Assembly (NCBI RefSeq): GCF_029531655.1
Contig: NZ_JANRMI010000005.1
Coordinates: 186,001 to 250,000, forward strand
DNA from: Bdellovibrio svalbardensis
GTDB lineage: Bacteria; Bdellovibrionota; Bdellovibrionia; Bdellovibrionales; Bdellovibrionaceae
DNA length: 64,000 bases
Direction: 5' to 3'
Positions 1 through 7,238 of the stretch are shown piece after piece. A program made the position numbers and the translations under genes. The notes beneath the pieces are model-generated. The model made no database searches. It was not told the DNA's origin and worked only from the letters and a program-made list of their open reading frames with translations. The stretch's first letter is position 1. Every line of letters begins with the position of its first letter.

Positions 1-62
1 AAACCGAACATCAGCATCCACGCAAAAACGGGGTTCTTAATCGATAAATCCGAGATCTTCAT
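1..62 (-). CDS. RND-family efflux transporter, N-terminal fragment (runs off the window)
   Basis: The first 20 codons are visible, reading MKISDLSIKNPVFAWMLMFG. This is typical of the start of AcrB/HAE1-type resistance-nodulation-division inner-membrane pumps: a short cytoplasmic segment with the S-I-[KR]-N/R-P-V-F-A motif leading into TM1. A good Shine-Dalgarno (GGAGGA) lies 7 nt before the ATG. The rest of the gene is outside the window. It is transcribed away from the TolC-like gene at 1189, so pump and channel, if partners, are divergently arranged. Family assignment is fairly safe; substrate is unknown. Confidence 0.75.
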   Translation of the reverse strand, partial: MKISDLSIKNPVFAWMLMFG

Positions 63-193
63 GCGCTGTCCTCCTAAACCCGGCCAATGTAAACCACACC
101 TTGTAAATTAGTCATTAGCATTTTTTCAACACATCCGCTCTCAAAGTATTGAAAACAGACATGTTTAGTGACCCTTAGCAACCTAATCGGTTG

Positions 194-222
194 TTGACTC
201 TCCTGCCTGCTCGGACTATTCC
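194..222 (+). promoter_or_regulatory. Candidate sigma-70 promoter
   Basis: TTGACT at 194-199 and TATTCC at 217-222 are separated by 17 nt. It would give a leader of roughly 190 nt before the barrel gene at 416. The -10 box is imperfect, so this is a moderate to weak call. Confidence 0.3.
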
Positions 223-311
223 TGACGCCGCTTTTAATCAACTGGGGTTCCTTGTGAACGCACCATTATACCTTGGCGGGTAAAACCCACGAGTCCAAAT
301 TAGAGATCAGA

Positions 312-327
312 CTTCGAATCTTCGAAG
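312..327. promoter_or_regulatory. Inverted repeat, candidate operator
   Basis: Two perfect 7-nt arms (CTTCGAA and TTCGAAG) are separated by TC. It lies between the divergent RND pump and barrel/TolC genes, a usual place for an efflux repressor site. No regulator gene is adjacent, so the binding protein is unknown. Confidence 0.3.
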
Positions 328-415
328 ATCATCACGAAATTGGGCTAGGTCGATTCACTTGATTGAACGTGATTGAAAGCCAAGCGGATACGCCAATTGA
401 TACGACGGAGTCATT

Positions 416-1195
416 ATGAAGTTGTTTTTCATTGCGAGTTTACTCATCTCATCCACCAGCTTCGCACAATCCACGTCCGTTTCATCCAGCTCAAAATTAA
501 GTTTGCGCGAACAAGCAGCCGCCGAAACCCGCGTTGAAGGCCAAACACAAAAAAATGCCAGTGATGCTCAATTAGACGCAACGACCGCAAGTGGAATGCT
601 CAGTCTTAAAGACCCACGTCCTGAAGTCATCACTCGGACTTGGCAATACTTCGCAGGACTAACAGCTCAAAGCTTCACTCCGCGTGGCATCGTCAGCACC
701 GATTCTGTTGGCAATTTTGACCTGAGCGAGAATGGCTCAACCTTCATGCCTGGACTCGCGGCGGGATTCCTCAGCCCCGAAATGAAAACTAAAGCCCTTC
801 TATGGAGAGTCGGTTTGCGCGGCAATGCTGCGTTCTCATCTCAAGAGGCTGCCGTAAGGTTTCCGACTGGCTATACCGTCAGTGACGCTCGCTTGAACTC
901 CACTTTGTTCGCTTTCGGACCGACAGTAAGTCTTCAATGGGATCGCTTGCAATGGCTCGCCCTCACATTCACACCACAGTATGGAACGGTTAACTATACG
1001 CAAACCTCAGCCAATGAGTTTGCCCATTTCTCGAAACAAACCGGTTATATGAGCTTGAACTTTGGCTTGGATTTTCAATTTTCAAAACAATGGTCCATAT
1101 TCACAGAGTATTCACAACGCAGCTTGCGCGACTCTTACCAAGAGCTGGCGCTTCAACGAGACAACTTCGGGTTAGGAACTAAAGTCACATGGTAA
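416..1195 (+). CDS. Exported beta-barrel-like outer membrane protein, unknown function
   Basis: The 259-residue product starts with a clear Sec signal peptide (MKLFFIASLLISSTSFA, cut before Q18). A polar stretch follows, then from about residue 75 an alternating hydrophobic/polar pattern typical of beta strands. It ends in ...GTKVTW, an aromatic C-terminus as used by BamA substrates. GGAG sits a few bases before the ATG. The gene overlaps the TolC-like gene by 7 nt and is probably co-transcribed with it and the lipoprotein downstream, suggesting an envelope role. No specific family is recognised. Confidence 0.7.
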   Translation: MKLFFIASLLISSTSFAQSTSVSSSSKLSLREQAAAETRVEGQTQKNASDAQLDATTASGMLSLKDPRPEVITRTWQYFAGLTAQSFTPRGIVSTDSVGNFDLSENGSTFMPGLAAGFLSPEMKTKALLWRVGLRGNAAFSSQEAAVRFPTGYTVSDARLNSTLFAFGPTVSLQWDRLQWLALTFTPQYGTVNYTQTSANEFAHFSKQTGYMSLNFGLDFQFSKQWSIFTEYSQRSLRDSYQELALQRDNFGLGTKVTW

Positions 1196-2694
1196 AAAGT
1201 TTTCTTTTCCTACTTAGCACAACTGTTTTGAATTTCAGCTGGGCCGCAACAGAGCCGAGCCCACAACCAGCTCCCTTGGCGACGGCCACGGGTAAAGATA
1301 TTACCTTGACCCAAAAACTGGTGGCAGAGCTTGCTTTGAGCCAAGGTTACAGAACAAAAGAAGTAAATCTTCAGTATCAAACTTTCCGTTTGAATGTTGC
1401 GCAAACTATGTCCGCTTATGATTGGATTGTGACAGCAGAGACTGGCTATCAGTACGAAAAACCGGCGGGCTTGCTCAGCAGCGGAACCTCTCAGTTGGAC
1501 AATAAATACCAACAGTACAAAACGTCCATTGCCCTCAATAAGCCATTTACAACGGGAACTTTGTTGGGAGTACAGATAAACCGTTTGTCGCAACAGGCGG
1601 ATCTTGATCCTGTTATCACAAATCCTCCACCGACAAATCAAACCACTGACAGTGTCGGTATTATTCTTGAGCAGTCCCTTTGGCAGAACTTTTTTGGAAC
1701 TGCCGATCGTGCCACTGTGAACTCCGCAAACTACACTTACACTGCTCAGGAAATTCTTCGCGCCAATGATCTTGAAGACGTTGTCCTTGAGGCCATCCGC
1801 CAATATTGGACCACGTTCGCGGCCCAAGAGAACTTTAAAGAGGCGATCGTTTCCAGAGACCGCTACAAGAAACTTGTTGACGCTGTTAAACGTAAAACCT
1901 CATTGGGCTACTCTAATCCTGGTGACTTGCCTCAGGCTCAGGCTGAATTTGAGACTCGTGAACAAGCTGTAAAAACGGCTTCGACTTCATACCTCAATAA
2001 CCTCACAACTTTAATTACCTTGCTGAACTTGGATCCGGCAGCCAACATCAAGTTTGAGGCCACGACTTTGCTTCCCAATGTTCCAAAACTTCCGGCAAAA
2101 AATATTGAGGACCTTCGCACGATCCGCTCTCAGAAATTGAAAGTGGCGGCGGCAAACGAAAACTTGGATGCTTCAAAATCAAAAAGTCATCCAACCTTGA
2201 ATTTAGTTGGCCAGGCGGTCTCTGAAGGCTGGGGCGAAGGCTCACAGGATTCCTATTCTCAAGTGGTCTCTAGCAATCGCCCGAAATACTATATCGGTTT
2301 GAAGTTCAAATATAATTTTGGATCCGACGTTCAAAACGAAGATATCATCAACAAAAAGATCAACAAAGATCTTGAGGAAACACGCTTGAGCTTGAGTACT
2401 TTGAATGCTCAAGACCTTCAAAATCAGGCTGAGCGCCGTGTTCAGGAAACCTATGCCTTGGCATTGAGCGCAGAAAAGCAAAAAACCTTCCGCGAGAAAG
2501 CAGCGCAAGAACTCAACCGGTCCTACTCTCAAGGAAGAACTGATATTTCAATTTTGATCACTGCAATGAACAATTTCGTAACAGCCGAAGTTCAATTTAT
2601 CCAAGCCGTGGGCAACTACCACATCGCTTTGAATGAATGGGCAGCAACTCGCGACGAACTGATTCCTGACGCTCCAAAGTCAGAAGCTCAATAG
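1189..2694 (+). CDS. TolC-family outer membrane efflux channel
   Basis: The 501-residue product has a signal peptide (about residues 1-19) followed by a duplicated helix-rich architecture with the long amphipathic helices of outer-membrane efflux proteins (OEP/TolC). Such proteins form trimeric barrel-and-tunnel channels connecting inner-membrane pumps to the outside. Recognisable elements include EAIRQYWTTFAAQEN and the TSLGYSNPGDLPQAQAEFE region in repeat one and EAQ-like heptads near the end. It overlaps the barrel gene upstream and is followed 12-24 nt later by a lipoprotein gene. The RND pump starting at 62 on the other strand is a plausible partner. No membrane-fusion protein gene is visible in the window. 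Confidence 0.85.
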   Translation: MVKSFLFLLSTTVLNFSWAATEPSPQPAPLATATGKDITLTQKLVAELALSQGYRTKEVNLQYQTFRLNVAQTMSAYDWIVTAETGYQYEKPAGLLSSGTSQLDNKYQQYKTSIALNKPFTTGTLLGVQINRLSQQADLDPVITNPPPTNQTTDSVGIILEQSLWQNFFGTADRATVNSANYTYTAQEILRANDLEDVVLEAIRQYWTTFAAQENFKEAIVSRDRYKKLVDAVKRKTSLGYSNPGDLPQAQAEFETREQAVKTASTSYLNNLTTLITLLNLDPAANIKFEATTLLPNVPKLPAKNIEDLRTIRSQKLKVAAANENLDASKSKSHPTLNLVGQAVSEGWGEGSQDSYSQVVSSNRPKYYIGLKFKYNFGSDVQNEDIINKKINKDLEETRLSLSTLNAQDLQNQAERRVQETYALALSAEKQKTFREKAAQELNRSYSQGRTDISILITAMNNFVTAEVQFIQAVGNYHIALNEWAATRDELIPDAPKSEAQ

Positions 2695-2718
2695 TCGGAA
2701 GAATAAATGAGGACAGTA

Positions 2719-3675
2719 ATGAAGAAACTAATACTTGCGATCACAATTCTGGGACTTGCTTCTTGTGCCTACGACAAAGATAAATCTGGGTCGTCACCAC
2801 AAACCAAAAAAGTGAACGAACAAAACGCTCAGATTCAAGACGATTTCAGACCCGTTGCTGGCTACTACAGTGGAACTTTGCACAGAGCCAACGGTGACGA
2901 AAAAGTGGATCTCAACCTGGATATCCTTGGCTACAAAGATGGCACCAATCCAGACGGCACAGATCGCATTCGCTTTAAACAAAGTGCGGCCTACATGAAG
3001 GTCAACCCCGTGGGAAAGCCCTTGGTGAATTTCTCTGTGACTTATGTCCCTGAAACAGGCGATCTGACTTTGCTAAATCTGGATGCCGCTTCAAACATCG
3101 ACGATGTTCACACCATCAAAGCAAAAATCCTAAATGGTCGCATCACGGGCCTCGTCAAGTCTTCAACTCGTGATATCGGCACCCTGGATTTACGTCTTTC
3201 TGCCAATGAGAACGCCAATCCCGGCAATGGCGCGCAAGAAGAGTACAATGAACGCCTTCGTCGTCAATATGCCGAGCTTGTGGGCTCTTACATTGGTTGC
3301 GTAACTCCGGCAGAAGGAGGCAGTGTCACTGCGGCTTATACGGTGCAAATGAATCTTTCATTGTACGAAGATGGCAGCGATGCCAACACAACTCATCCAC
3401 GCTTGGCTGGCAATTTCCATCGTGACTACGACAAATTAGGCGGACTGGATGCGGCCCTCAGCGCCACTTATCGACCTGACTTGGCTCCAGCAACCTTAAA
3501 CATCGTGGGAAAACCAAATATTGCCAACAATGGTTATGTTTCAACTTTCACAGGCACCTATGTTGAAGGTCAATTCTCTGGCAACTTCACATCCACCAAA
3601 AAAGGACTCGAAGGATACATCTTCCTCAAAAAAGGAAAGACCTATCCAGCCCAATGTGCCTCAGTAACAAAGTAA
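2719..3675 (+). CDS. Lipoprotein with internal duplication, unknown function
   Basis: From the ATG at 2719 the product is 318 residues, with a lipoprotein signal (KKLILAITILGLASC, lipobox L-A-S-C). An ATG at 2707 is also possible; GAGGA spaced 5-6 nt from 2719 favours the shorter form. The mature part appears to contain two related halves. Each begins with a G-Y/S-Y-x-G segment (PVAGYYSGTL and VGSYIGCV), has an N/M-L-x-L strand and a V/A-T-Y-x-P strand, and ends in a G-x-I/F-x-G strand pair. This looks like a duplicated beta domain. It is last in the barrel/TolC gene set and is followed by a strong terminator. Confidence 0.65.
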   Translation: MKKLILAITILGLASCAYDKDKSGSSPQTKKVNEQNAQIQDDFRPVAGYYSGTLHRANGDEKVDLNLDILGYKDGTNPDGTDRIRFKQSAAYMKVNPVGKPLVNFSVTYVPETGDLTLLNLDAASNIDDVHTIKAKILNGRITGLVKSSTRDIGTLDLRLSANENANPGNGAQEEYNERLRRQYAELVGSYIGCVTPAEGGSVTAAYTVQMNLSLYEDGSDANTTHPRLAGNFHRDYDKLGGLDAALSATYRPDLAPATLNIVGKPNIANNGYVSTFTGTYVEGQFSGNFTSTKKGLEGYIFLKKGKTYPAQCASVTK

Positions 3676-3696
3676 TTAAAAAGACTCATTTGAAAT

Positions 3697-3732
3697 AAAA
3701 AAAGAGCTAGGAAAACCTAGCTCTTTTTTTTT
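3697..3732 (+). terminator. Rho-independent terminator
   Basis: AAAGAGCTAGG (3701-3711), loop AAAA, then CCTAGCTCTTT, followed by a run of T to 3732. It ends the plus-strand operon. The A-run on its left side means it could also work on the minus strand for the ABC-F gene. Confidence 0.9.
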
Positions 3733-3774
3733 GAGGTACGCCGTACCTATTTGAGGCTCAGTGCATTAGCTAAC

Positions 3775-5574
3775 TTAACCTTTGCCTTCGAGTTCGGCCC
3801 ATCTTGCATACAAACGTTCAATTTCAGCTTGAAGCTTTGCGATCTCAGAATACAGTTCTTGAACTTTTGAAGCTTTGCTTACAACTTCCGGAAGAACTGA
3901 TTCCGCCTGTGCGGCTTCGAGCTTGGCTTCCAAGCCTTGAATAGTTGCTTCCATATTCTCAAGTTCAAACTTCTCTTTAAAGCTAAGCTTTTTGGTCTTA
4001 CCCGCTGCCACTTTGGCCTCTTGCTTAACTTCTTCTTTTTTCTGATTCTCTAACTCTTTTTGCTCATCGAACCATTCTTCCCATTGCAAGTAACCCGCGA
4101 ATCGCTCCATCGTGGTATTGCCATCTGGGTTCTTATGAAGGGCGATGATTTCCTTGGCAACCTGGTCCATGAAATAACGGTCATGGGTTACCAGAATGAC
4201 TGCGCCATTAAACTCACGCAGTGACTCTTCGAGCACACCCAAGGTTGCCACATCCAAGTCGTTCGTAGGCTCATCCAGAACAAGAACTTGCGCTTCATTC
4301 AACATCAACTGTGCAATTCTCAAACGGGCCTGCTCGCCTCCAGAAAGCTTTTCTACAGGCAAATCCACTTGCTGACGATTGAATTGGAATCTCTCCAAAT
4401 AACTGCGCGCAAAAACGTAGGAGCCTTGATAGTGAACATAGTCTCCATCCGGGCAGATGTTTTTCAGAACAGATTGTTTCGGATTCAAGGTCTCACGATT
4501 TTGTTCAAAATACGCGACTTTCAATTTTTCGGCTTGCTTCACTTCACCCGTGTCTGGCTGCTCTTGGCCCAGCAAAATACGAATCAAAGTGGATTTACCA
4601 GAACCATTGTCACCCAAAAGGGCCATGCGTGTTTTTGGTGAAACCAAGTATGAGAAGTCTTTAAATAGCACACGTCCATCGTAGGCTTTGGTGACGTTGT
4701 TCAATTCCATCAATTTCTGAGGATTGCGATCTGCATCTTTAAATTCGATCTTCACCAAACGTGACGCATTCTTTGCGGTCAGATCAGAAACATCATCTTT
4801 CAAAGTATAAGCTCTGTCGATACGGGCCTTTTGTTTCGTCAAACGTGCCTTAGCGCCACGACGAAGCCATTCCGTTTCACGACGAAGTGTGTTCTTCATC
4901 GTTTGCTCTTTGGCTTCCTGACCGGCCATCATCAATTCTTTGGCTTCAGTATAATCAGAATACTCACCCTCAATCGAGAATAAGTAATTTGGATTTTTTG
5001 GATCCAAATCGAAAATCTTGTTGGTCACTCGCTGCAAGAACAAGCGATCATGCGTGATGATCAGGGTGGCAAATTGCGCTTTAGCCAAGAATTCTTCCAA
5101 CCACAAGATGCTGCTGACATCGAGATGATTCGTTGGCTCATCCAGAAGAAGAAGCTCCGGTCCGCGCACCAATTCACGGGCCAAGGCCACACGTTTTTTC
5201 CAACCACCAGACAGATCTTCCACTAAGAAGGTGTCACCGAATTGAGAAAGCTCTAAGCGCGCCATCCATTCATAAGCAGGACCAATATGTTCGTTGTAAT
5301 CCGCATCACTCATGATCGCATCGAGAATGCTCACACCCGGCTCAAATACCGGAGTTTGATCGAGGAAGCCAATACGCAAACCTTTTTTACCGGTGACCTC
5401 ACCGCTATCAGGCTTCATACGACCAGCAAGAATTTTTAAAAGTGTGGATTTACCAGCGCCATTGGGCCCGACCAGGCCCACGCGATCACCCTCTTCGATT
5501 CCGAGGCTGACATTTTTGAATAGAACTTTTCCGGCGAACGCTTTTTCAAGCTTGTGGGTATTAATTAAAAGCAT
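3775..5574 (-). CDS. uup: ABC-F family ATPase, Uup-like
   Basis: This 599-residue cytosolic protein has two fused ABC ATPase domains and no membrane segments. Domain 1 has Walker A at 36-43 (GPNGAGKS), signature LSGGW and Walker B LLLLDEPTNHLD. Domain 2 has GDNGSGKS, LSGGEQ and VLVLDEPTNDLD. A charged interdomain linker (about 236-290) and a C-terminal coiled coil (about 535-599, rich in E, K and A) match Uup-type ABC-F proteins, which act on ribosomes and in E. coli are linked to precise transposon excision and DNA branch handling. No Shine-Dalgarno precedes the ATG, which lies in the 3' arm of a perfect 16-bp hairpin (5564-5603). ABC-F membership is certain; the Uup subgroup is likely. Confidence 0.9.
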   Translation of the reverse strand: MLLINTHKLEKAFAGKVLFKNVSLGIEEGDRVGLVGPNGAGKSTLLKILAGRMKPDSGEVTGKKGLRIGFLDQTPVFEPGVSILDAIMSDADYNEHIGPAYEWMARLELSQFGDTFLVEDLSGGWKKRVALARELVRGPELLLLDEPTNHLDVSSILWLEEFLAKAQFATLIITHDRLFLQRVTNKIFDLDPKNPNYLFSIEGEYSDYTEAKELMMAGQEAKEQTMKNTLRRETEWLRRGAKARLTKQKARIDRAYTLKDDVSDLTAKNASRLVKIEFKDADRNPQKLMELNNVTKAYDGRVLFKDFSYLVSPKTRMALLGDNGSGKSTLIRILLGQEQPDTGEVKQAEKLKVAYFEQNRETLNPKQSVLKNICPDGDYVHYQGSYVFARSYLERFQFNRQQVDLPVEKLSGGEQARLRIAQLMLNEAQVLVLDEPTNDLDVATLGVLEESLREFNGAVILVTHDRYFMDQVAKEIIALHKNPDGNTTMERFAGYLQWEEWFDEQKELENQKKEEVKQEAKVAAGKTKKLSFKEKFELENMEATIQGLEAKLEAAQAESVLPEVVSKASKVQELYSEIAKLQAEIERLYARWAELEGKG

Positions 5575-5603
5575 GATGCAGTGTAAAGCATCATGCTTTT
5601 AAT
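5564..5603 (-). promoter_or_regulatory. Perfect 16-bp hairpin enclosing the ABC-F start codon
   Basis: ATTAAAAGCATGATGC and its exact reverse complement flank an 8-nt loop (5580-5587). On the minus strand the ATG of the ABC-F gene (5574-5572) is inside the 3' arm. Two tandem ATGs in the 5' arm open a 9-codon frame (MMLYTASCF, 5594-5565) whose stop lies past that start codon. The hairpin could be a translational switch. It could equally be the terminator of the deacetylase gene 20 nt upstream, since it is A-flanked and ends in TTTTAATT. Confidence 0.55.
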
Positions 5604-5622
5604 ATCAATCAAACTCAGAGTC

Positions 5623-6954
5623 CTATCTATATTCACAATCCGCTGCAGCTGGATTAATTGCGTGCTGCTGGTATGTGAGCTGAGGGAACATATGGAAGAA
5701 GTCTACAGGACTTTTGTAGCCCTCAGGTGAAACCGGATCACCGTCAGCATTTGTCGCAGGACGAACCTGGCTCAACTTCATTCCACGACTATTGATGTAG
5801 TCGTAAGCTTGCGTAACTAGTGGGAACTCTTGATTTGGCGTCACTTGGCGGTGAGCGGGCTTCAACAGAACCACCTTGAAACCGTTGTCAGACAAGTAGT
5901 TCAAGATCAAAGGCAAAGCTTCGCCAGACTGCTTAAAGATATCATGCATCAACACGATCCCTTTGTTGTTAGAAGCTCTCAACTGCGTCACGAAAGATTT
6001 CAAAATATCCTGGCGGCGTTTTTCATAGTCAGGATTTTTGCTGACTTGGAACTGCCAGTCGAAGCTGTCGACGCTCCAACGGAAGTTTTTCAAACCCAAC
6101 TCGGCAACGTTTCTTGCCATGTTCTGATTTGAACAACCATTTGGAAAGCGGAAGAAAGGATCAATAAATTTCGCCGCAGAGTAAACCGCCATATGGCCAC
6201 CGACGAATTCCGACATGAAATAATCATAAGACATTTTGCCGCGATTCACCTGACGACCCATCATCAAAGTATGGAAGTAGGAGTGTGAACCCAGAATATG
6301 GCCCTCTGCCACAATACGCTTCGCCATCTCACTGTTCGCAAGAGCCATGCGTCCCGTACTGAAGAAGGCACCTTTCACTCCTGCCTTTTTAAGAGCGTTC
6401 AAAATATTCGTCGTCACGTTTTTTGTCGGGCCATCATCGAAGGTCAACATGACTTCTTTGTCTTTAAAACCCTGATTGCTCAAAACGTTCAGTTTTTCAT
6501 CGACCACACGCTCTTCAAAAGCGATAGGACGAATTCGCGCAATGTCAGAATCCAAATCGAAGGAAGCTTTTCTGAATCTAGAGGCATAACTAATACGTGT
6601 CAGAAGCTCAGCACGGCAAGACTTCAAAGAAATCGCCGTAATCTCTGAATCAATGATATTTTCAACGTATTCCAATTGATGATGATCCAATGATTTCAAA
6701 TGCGCACAAAGTGCAACGCCTGAGTTTCTATCCAGGCCCGGATTGCTCATAAAGCCTTGAAGCTTATGGAACTTCTCATCCCACTCGTCTCCGTTTTTTG
6801 CATTCTCGATACTCTTCATGATATCGCTATACGCTCCAGAAACTCGTTTATACTCAGCCACATAATTCGCAGTGGCGTCGTTCTCACCCCAAGCCAGGGA
6901 TGCGCAGACACTAGTAACAACGTACAACGACGCTAAGACCTTTTTTGTAATCAT
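5623..6954 (-). CDS. Exported polysaccharide (peptidoglycan/chitin) deacetylase, NodB family
   Basis: Counting from the ATG at 6954, which has a GAGGTG Shine-Dalgarno at good spacing, the product is 443 residues with a signal peptide ending near SLAWG. An all-helical region of unknown role (about 25-150) precedes the NodB domain. Visible carbohydrate-esterase family 4 motifs are TFDDGP (D173, D174), HSxxH (H224, H228), RFPNG (R269) and the late LMHD (H337). These form the metal site and catalytic base/acid pair that remove N-acetyl groups from GlcNAc polymers. Bdellovibrio is known to secrete peptidoglycan deacetylases that mark prey wall, so this is a candidate for that role; substrate is inferred. 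Confidence 0.85.
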   Translation of the reverse strand: MITKKVLASLYVVTSVCASLAWGENDATANYVAEYKRVSGAYSDIMKSIENAKNGDEWDEKFHKLQGFMSNPGLDRNSGVALCAHLKSLDHHQLEYVENIIDSEITAISLKSCRAELLTRISYASRFRKASFDLDSDIARIRPIAFEERVVDEKLNVLSNQGFKDKEVMLTFDDGPTKNVTTNILNALKKAGVKGAFFSTGRMALANSEMAKRIVAEGHILGSHSYFHTLMMGRQVNRGKMSYDYFMSEFVGGHMAVYSAAKFIDPFFRFPNGCSNQNMARNVAELGLKNFRWSVDSFDWQFQVSKNPDYEKRRQDILKSFVTQLRASNNKGIVLMHDIFKQSGEALPLILNYLSDNGFKVVLLKPAHRQVTPNQEFPLVTQAYDYINSRGMKLSQVRPATNADGDPVSPEGYKSPVDFFHMFPQLTYQQHAINPAAADCEYR

Positions 6955-7188
6955 AAGAGCACCTCGCGTGAGCTTCTTTGCGAGAGCCATACCTACTCAA
7001 ACCCCTCTATATTCGATATGCCGGGACAAAATCTCGAAAAGAAACACAATATGCGCCCCCCTGTTTACGAATTCGACAGTTGAGTAAATAGTTACCAGGC
7101 CTCAGTATCTCGCCGAAATTGCCCCAAGACCAAGGCCGCTAAATGCATCCCCTCTATGTATCTTATGTCCAGATCACCAGGCCTTGTC

Positions 7189-7215
7189 TAAACCTCGCCT
7201 GCTTTAAACCGATAA
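7189..7215 (+). promoter_or_regulatory. Candidate sigma-28 (FliA-type) promoter
   Basis: TAAA at 7189-7192, a 15-nt spacer and ACCGATAA at 7208-7215 match the flagellar sigma-28 consensus (TAAA, N15, GCCGATAA) at 11 of 12 positions. It lies 23 nt before the ATG of the secreted hydrolase at 7239, leaving room for a short leader with the GAGGT Shine-Dalgarno. In Bdellovibrio, FliA-type promoters are associated with attack-phase expression. Confidence 0.6.
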
Positions 7216-7238
7216 ATTGGGCTCAGCACGTGAGGTAA

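Larger units (their letters stand above)
63..415. other. Divergent intergenic region between the RND pump and the outer-membrane genes
   Basis: No coding sequence is seen in these 353 bases. A plus-strand sigma-70-like promoter can be drawn at 194-222 (TTGACT, 17-nt spacer, TATTCC). A short perfect inverted repeat (CTTCGAA-TC-TTCGAAG, 312-327) lies about 90 nt before the next start codon and could be an operator. Two GATTGAA copies occur close to the start of the plus-strand gene. These calls are by eye only. Confidence 0.4.

Noticed and set aside
3734-3748. Palindrome AGGTACG-C-CGTACCT near the end of the ABC-F gene
   Set aside because: Too small and with too tight a loop for a terminator; no link to the GGTACC-containing element at 30787 could be shown.
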